In this document: positions 60,037-64,000 of the stretch, piece by piece
Layout: each line of letters begins with the position of its first letter
Numbering within the stretch: the stretch's first letter is position 1
Assembly (NCBI RefSeq): GCF_003289925.1
Contig: NZ_QLZQ01000002.1
Span: 83,282-147,281 of the forward strand
Direction: 5' to 3'
DNA: 64,000 nt
From: Planococcus maitriensis
GTDB taxonomy: Bacteria > Bacillota > Bacilli > Bacillales_A > Planococcaceae
Position numbers and translations under genes: made by a program
Notes under the pieces: generated by a model
What the model was told of the DNA's origin: nothing
The model's input: only the letters and a program-made list of their open reading frames with translations
The model's database searches: none

Positions 60037-62183
60037 CAGTCCGTCTCTTCCTCATACCCGAGGCGCGCATAGATTTCCTCGATGACTTTTTGGGCGGCAA
60101 CCGGAATGACCGTTCCCGGCCCAAAGATCGCACTTGCGCCGTTAGTGCGCAGGAATTCATAGTCCTGTGCCGGGATAACGCCCCCTACGACGATCAGGAT
60201 ATCTTCACGCCCGACTTTTTTCAGTTCTGCCGCAAGGTCCGGCACAAGGGTCATATGGCCAGCTGCGAGTGAGCTGACGCCGATGACATGGACGTCATTC
60301 TCCGCTGCCTGCTGGGCTGTTTCCGCAGGTGTTTGGAACAATGGCCCGATGTCGACATCAAAGCCGAGGTCTGCGAATGCGGTCGAAATGACTTTCGCAC
60401 CGCGGTCGTGCCCGTCCTGGCCCATCTTGGCGATCAGGATGCGCGGGCGGCGGCCTTCGTTTTCGATGAATTCTTCGGTCATTTGTTTGACGATCTGCAT
60501 TTCTTCCTGGTTAGAGAAGTTCGAACTGTATACCCCGCTCACGGAACGGATCACCGCCTTGTGCCTGCCGGAAGCTTTTTCGATGGCATCCGAGATTTCG
60601 CCGAGTGATGCCCGGTGGCGTGCTGCTTCAATCGCGCAGGCAAGAATATTGTCTTCGCCGCTTTCTGCCGCTTTTGTCAGTTCCAGCAGCGCTTTCTCTA
60701 CTTTTTCCTGGTCTCGCGTGTCGCGCATCCGATCAAGTCGCTCAATCTGCTTTTTGCGGACCATTGTGTTGTCGATGTTCAAAATATCGATTGGGTCTTC
60801 CTCATCAAGCCGGTAGCGGTTGACGCCGATGATCGTTTCTTCATTCGAATCGATTTGCGCTTGCTTTTTCGCCGCCGCTTCTTCGATGCGCATTTTCGGA
60901 AGACCGGTTTCAATTGCTTTGGCCATGCCGCCAAGTTCTTCCACTTCCTCGATCAATGCCCATGCTTTTTCCACCAGTTCTTCCGTCAATTTTTCGACAT
61001 AATACGAACCGCCCCACGGGTCGATCGTATTGTTCATCATCGTTTCTTCCTGAAGGAACAATTGCGTATTGCGCGCGATGCGGGCGGAGAAGTCCGTTGG
61101 CAAGGCAATCGCTTCATCGAGCGCGTTCGTGTGCAAGGATTGCGTATGACCCATCGCCGCTGCGTTGGCTTCGAGAAGCGTGCGTGTCACGTTATTGAAC
61201 GGGTCCTGCTCCGTCAGGCTCCAGCCTGAAGTTTGGGAGTGTGTGCGGAGCGCCAGCGATTTGGCGTTCTGCGGATCGAAGCTCTTCATCATTTTCGCCC
61301 AGATTTCACGGCCGGCACGCATTTTCGCCACTTCCATGAAGTAGTTCATGCCGATGCCCCAGAAGAACGACAAGCGCGGTGCGAATTGATCGATGCCAAT
61401 GCCTGCATCTAGTCCGGTGCGGACGTATTCCAATCCATCCGCCAGCGTATAGGCCAGTTCGATATCCGCCGTCGCTCCCGCTTCCTGGATATGGTAGCCG
61501 GAGATGGAAATCGAGTTGAACTTCGGCATATGGCTGGATGTATATTTAAAGATATCCGCGATGATCTGCATCGACATCGCCGGAGGGTAGATATAGGTGT
61601 TGCGCACCATGTATTCTTTCAGGATGTCATTTTGGATCGTCCCCGCCAATTGTTCCGGCGATACGCCCTGCTCTTCTGCAGCCACGATAAAGAACGCCAT
61701 GATCGGCACGACCGCGCCATTCATCGTCATCGAGACGGACATTTGATCAAGCGGGATACCATCGAAGAGGATTTTCATATCTTCGACACTGTCGATCGCA
61801 ACACCTGCTTTGCCGACATCACCGACAACGCGCGGGTGATCGGAATCGTATCCGCGGTGTGTGGCGAGGTCAAATGCCACCGACAAGCCTTTTTGGCCCA
61901 TCGCCAAATTGCGGCGGTAGAATGCGTTGCTTTCTTCAGCCGTAGAGAAACCGGCATACTGGCGCACTGTCCATGGCCGCGACACATACATGGTCGGGTA
62001 AGGGCCGCGGACGTTCGGCGCGAAGCCAGGCAAACTTGTCTGTTCTTTATTCAAGTCTTTCGAAGTATAAAACGGTTTTACGGCAATGCCTTCATTCGTC
62101 ATAAAAGCGGTATCGTCCCGTTCGCCCAATTTGGCGGTATCCAGTTTGGTAACATCGATCTTCGTAAAATCAGGTGCCGTCAT
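60036..62183 (-). CDS. mutB: methylmalonyl-CoA mutase, large subunit
   Basis: 715 aa. A TIM barrel (about 50-560) binds substrate: [43 protein letters not shown] in pattern. The C-terminal cobalamin domain carries the base-off motif Asp590-x-His592-x2-Gly595 in [15 protein letters not shown], with later [12 protein letters not shown] and VVGGVIP. Rearranges methylmalonyl-CoA to succinyl-CoA with adenosylcobalamin. Starts right at the mutA stop (TAA then ATG). Confidence 0.96.
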   Translation of the reverse strand: MTAPDFTKIDVTKLDTAKLGERDDTAFMTNEGIAVKPFYTSKDLNKEQTSLPGFAPNVRGPYPTMYVSRPWTVRQYAGFSTAEESNAFYRRNLAMGQKGLSVAFDLATHRGYDSDHPRVVGDVGKAGVAIDSVEDMKILFDGIPLDQMSVSMTMNGAVVPIMAFFIVAAEEQGVSPEQLAGTIQNDILKEYMVRNTYIYPPAMSMQIIADIFKYTSSHMPKFNSISISGYHIQEAGATADIELAYTLADGLEYVRTGLDAGIGIDQFAPRLSFFWGIGMNYFMEVAKMRAGREIWAKMMKSFDPQNAKSLALRTHSQTSGWSLTEQDPFNNVTRTLLEANAAAMGHTQSLHTNALDEAIALPTDFSARIARNTQLFLQEETMMNNTIDPWGGSYYVEKLTEELVEKAWALIEEVEELGGMAKAIETGLPKMRIEEAAAKKQAQIDSNEETIIGVNRYRLDEEDPIDILNIDNTMVRKKQIERLDRMRDTRDQEKVEKALLELTKAAESGEDNILACAIEAARHRASLGEISDAIEKASGRHKAVIRSVSGVYSSNFSNQEEMQIVKQMTEEFIENEGRRPRILIAKMGQDGHDRGAKVISTAFADLGFDVDIGPLFQTPAETAQQAAENDVHVIGVSSLAAGHMTLVPDLAAELKKVGREDILIVVGGVIPAQDYEFLRTNGASAIFGPGTVIPVAAQKVIEEIYARLGYEEETD

Positions 62184-63878
62184 TTACAGCGCCTCCTTTC
62201 CAAGTGACAAAACAGCTTCCAACTTCTCAATCAAGGGCTTCCCTGCATAAAGGGAATCGCGGACACCGTTTGCTTTCCAGGTTTTCAGGGTTTCAGCATC
62301 GATTTTCCCAGCGACGTCTACAGCCGCTTTCGTTTCCAGTTGCGGAATGATTTTCTCGAGTGTTTCGCGGCTCCCGCAAAGAACGGCATAATCAAGTTCT
62401 TCCGAACGGATATAGCGGTTCACTTCATCAGCAGATGAGAGATATGGGCTGACGTCTGGTTCGATTCCGGCGACAGAAAGGAAACCTTGCACGAAATCTG
62501 CCTGCGGTTTCACCGCTTTTAGTGGTTCCAGGAGGATTACAGCCGATTTCACGCTCGTATCCCGGCTTTTTGCACGTAATTTCTCGAATGGCGTCGCCAG
62601 TCGTTTCGCTGTCATATACTCCAAATGGGCCGTATCGATTTTTGCGTCTTTCACTGGCTCTTGCGGATTAGCGTAAATATTCGTCCCGATCAGGGAAGCT
62701 TTGCGATTGGCCACTTGCTGTTCGCGTTCGAGCCATTTAGCTTGAATGTCATCTGTTAGCCAGCCGGTCCGCTTCACTTCTGAATAGCCGCCCGCTTCCT
62801 GGATTTCCAAGAAATACTTCCATGCCGCATCCACATATTCACGCGTCAGGTTTTCAATATAATATGATCCCGCCGCGGCATCCATGACATGCGAAACATG
62901 GGACTCTTCTTTGATGACCAATTGGACATTGCGTGCGATGCGTCGGCTGGAGCCGGTCGGCACCGTCAGGAAATCATGCGGGTGCACGGTATGGCCATCG
63001 GTACCCGCCAACACTGCAGAGAATGTCGCATTGCCGGCACGCAGCAAATTGACGTAAGGGTCCAATTTGGAATATGAACGCACCGAAGTTTCCGTGAACA
63101 CCGGGATGCGCGGTGCTTGTTTTCCGTACGCCGAACAGAATGCCTGCCATAATACACGGAAAGCGCGTATTTTGGAGATCTCCTGGAAGAAATGTGTATC
63201 AACAGCAAAACGGATCCAGAACTTCTTCGCAGCCGATTCGAAGTCTTCTTGCTTCAGGGCTTCTGCCATCATGCTAAGCGCCACACCGAGTTCGTGGATA
63301 ATCGTGCCGCCGGCGTTATGCGTCGGCAGCGTATCGATCAAGCCTGTGCGGACATTCTCCGGGGCCTGGATAGGTTCTTCCGTAAAAATCACGCCTTGGA
63401 CATTTGCCTGCTGCTCGGATGACAGCTTGTCGAACACGCGCAAAATCGGATCCTCATCCTCGGTTACTTTAAAATAGATCGGATAACGGACGATCAATTC
63501 CGCAAGCCGTTCAAGTTGCGCTTCTGTCCAGTCGAAAGGCTGTGCGCCTGAATAAACGACCGCTTCATTGCCGCGGGACAGGTCATCTTCCGTCACGGCC
63601 AGGAATTGCTCGGCATCATGTGCCGTGATTTCCTGTGCAACGATCCAGGAAGGGCCGAACTTTCCGCCTTGGACTGCTGCTACTTGCGCATCTATGTCGG
63701 ATACAGTACGCTCCAGCATCTCTTTTGTATAGAGGGGTTCGAGGGTAATGTCCTCAATGGTATGGGTTTTCATCACCTTATCAAAATCTTTGCCTTTCAG
63801 TGCAGCTTCTGCTGCTTGTTTCCATTCCTCGTATGTACGCTCAGGAAACTGAATGTTCTTCATCGATTCAATCGTCAA
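62184..63878 (-). CDS. mutA: methylmalonyl-CoA mutase, small subunit
   Basis: 564 aa. Resembles the mutase barrel (FPERTYEEWKQAAEAALKGKDFDKVMKTHTIEDITLEPLYTKEML, and the DTLPTHNAGGTIIHELGVALSMMAEAL segment in pattern), but its C-terminal part (about 470-564) is a degenerate cobalamin domain without the DxHxxG motif. That fits the non-catalytic small subunit that pairs with MutB. The TTG at 63878, six bases after GAGGAGGG, gives the start; the first ATG (residue 7) is less well placed. First gene of the mutA-mutB-meaB operon. Confidence 0.93.
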   Translation of the reverse strand: MTIESMKNIQFPERTYEEWKQAAEAALKGKDFDKVMKTHTIEDITLEPLYTKEMLERTVSDIDAQVAAVQGGKFGPSWIVAQEITAHDAEQFLAVTEDDLSRGNEAVVYSGAQPFDWTEAQLERLAELIVRYPIYFKVTEDEDPILRVFDKLSSEQQANVQGVIFTEEPIQAPENVRTGLIDTLPTHNAGGTIIHELGVALSMMAEALKQEDFESAAKKFWIRFAVDTHFFQEISKIRAFRVLWQAFCSAYGKQAPRIPVFTETSVRSYSKLDPYVNLLRAGNATFSAVLAGTDGHTVHPHDFLTVPTGSSRRIARNVQLVIKEESHVSHVMDAAAGSYYIENLTREYVDAAWKYFLEIQEAGGYSEVKRTGWLTDDIQAKWLEREQQVANRKASLIGTNIYANPQEPVKDAKIDTAHLEYMTAKRLATPFEKLRAKSRDTSVKSAVILLEPLKAVKPQADFVQGFLSVAGIEPDVSPYLSSADEVNRYIRSEELDYAVLCGSRETLEKIIPQLETKAAVDVAGKIDAETLKTWKANGVRDSLYAGKPLIEKLEAVLSLGKEAL

Positions 63879-63939
63879 ACTATTCCCTCCTCAAAGCTTT
63901 CTGTTTCCATTTTACCTGACGCAGCAAGTAACTGAAAGG

Positions 63940-63972
63940 AAAAAAAGTTTGAAGTCCGAAGACTCCAAACTT
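63940..63972 (-). terminator. terminator of a gene beyond the right edge
   Basis: On the minus strand AAGTTTGGAGTC pairs with GACTTCAAACTT (one mismatch) around a TTCG tetraloop, then six or seven T. It ends a transcript that enters from outside the window and separates it from mutA. Confidence 0.82.
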
Positions 63973-64000
63973 TTCGTCAATAAACTGATGTATTATCTTT

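Overview
The window looks like a chromosomal segment of a Gram-positive Bacillales bacterium. Shine-Dalgarno sequences are AGGAGG-like, GTG and TTG starts are common, a T-box and a THI-box riboswitch are present, and there are several sigma-B type promoters. A long run of genes follows the Bacillus subtilis yqj order (yqjA, brxB, mce/yqjC, pccB/yqjD, a yqjE-like M20 peptidase, dinB, rnz, namA, proC, yqjP). The best guess from gene content is the Planococcus/Planomicrobium group (Planococcaceae/Caryophanaceae); this is inference. No rRNA, tRNA, CRISPR array or prophage was seen.

Layout. 1-6.5 kb: nicotinamidase, a GlsB/YeaQ stress protein, a membrane lytic transglycosylase, mscL, a SCO copper chaperone, the DUF1659/DUF2922/YvrJ small-gene set, yneK, a hairpin-rich intergenic block, and ccdC-thioredoxin-ccdA. 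6.5-13.4 kb: argGH, a lipoprotein, a metallo-hydrolase, proC behind a proline T-box, and namA. 13.4-13.8 kb: a compact module with every part expected of a type I toxin-antitoxin locus, with a LexA-like box at the toxin promoter. 13.9-22.4 kb: an ABC importer, a TVP38 protein, a reductase-DUF1499 fusion, a CDP-alcohol phosphatidyltransferase and an NDH-2-like flavoprotein, together resembling the E. coli ydjXYZ-ynjABCDEF neighbourhood, with a near-consensus sigma-B promoter on the rightward arm. 22.4-28 kb: a candidate small RNA, a doubled DUF2294 protein, a sigma-B controlled DUF948 protein, a VWA lipoprotein with 11-residue repeats, a dihydroorotate dehydrogenase-like domain fused to eight membrane helices, and a VOC/cupin chimeric pseudogene. 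28-35.7 kb: Nudix, an APH-type kinase, the gluconate operon gnd-gntP-gntK with a divergent RpiR regulator, and a YwaF-like protein. 35.7-38.8 kb: a thiamine-precursor ABC transporter under a TPP riboswitch. 39-45.5 kb: the most accessory-looking part, with a PQQ-type sugar dehydrogenase, an IS256-family element, an alpha/beta hydrolase, an AT-rich gap and an M4 protease. 46-53 kb: gdhA, DUF421, small unknown genes with decayed neighbours, AlkD, RNase Z and DNA polymerase IV. 53.8-64 kb: propionyl/methylmalonyl-CoA metabolism (pccB, mce, mutA, mutB, meaB) interleaved with Prli42, a FUSC-type exporter and bacilliredoxin BrxB.

How it works together. The right end converts propionyl-CoA to succinyl-CoA. 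The stress theme recurs: three sigma-B type promoters, Prli42 (the stressosome anchor described in Listeria), MscL, BrxB and a possibly SOS-controlled membrane toxin. Nutrient control is by RNA (T-box, TPP) and by local repressors. All functions are assigned by reading motifs and gene order; nothing was searched against a database.
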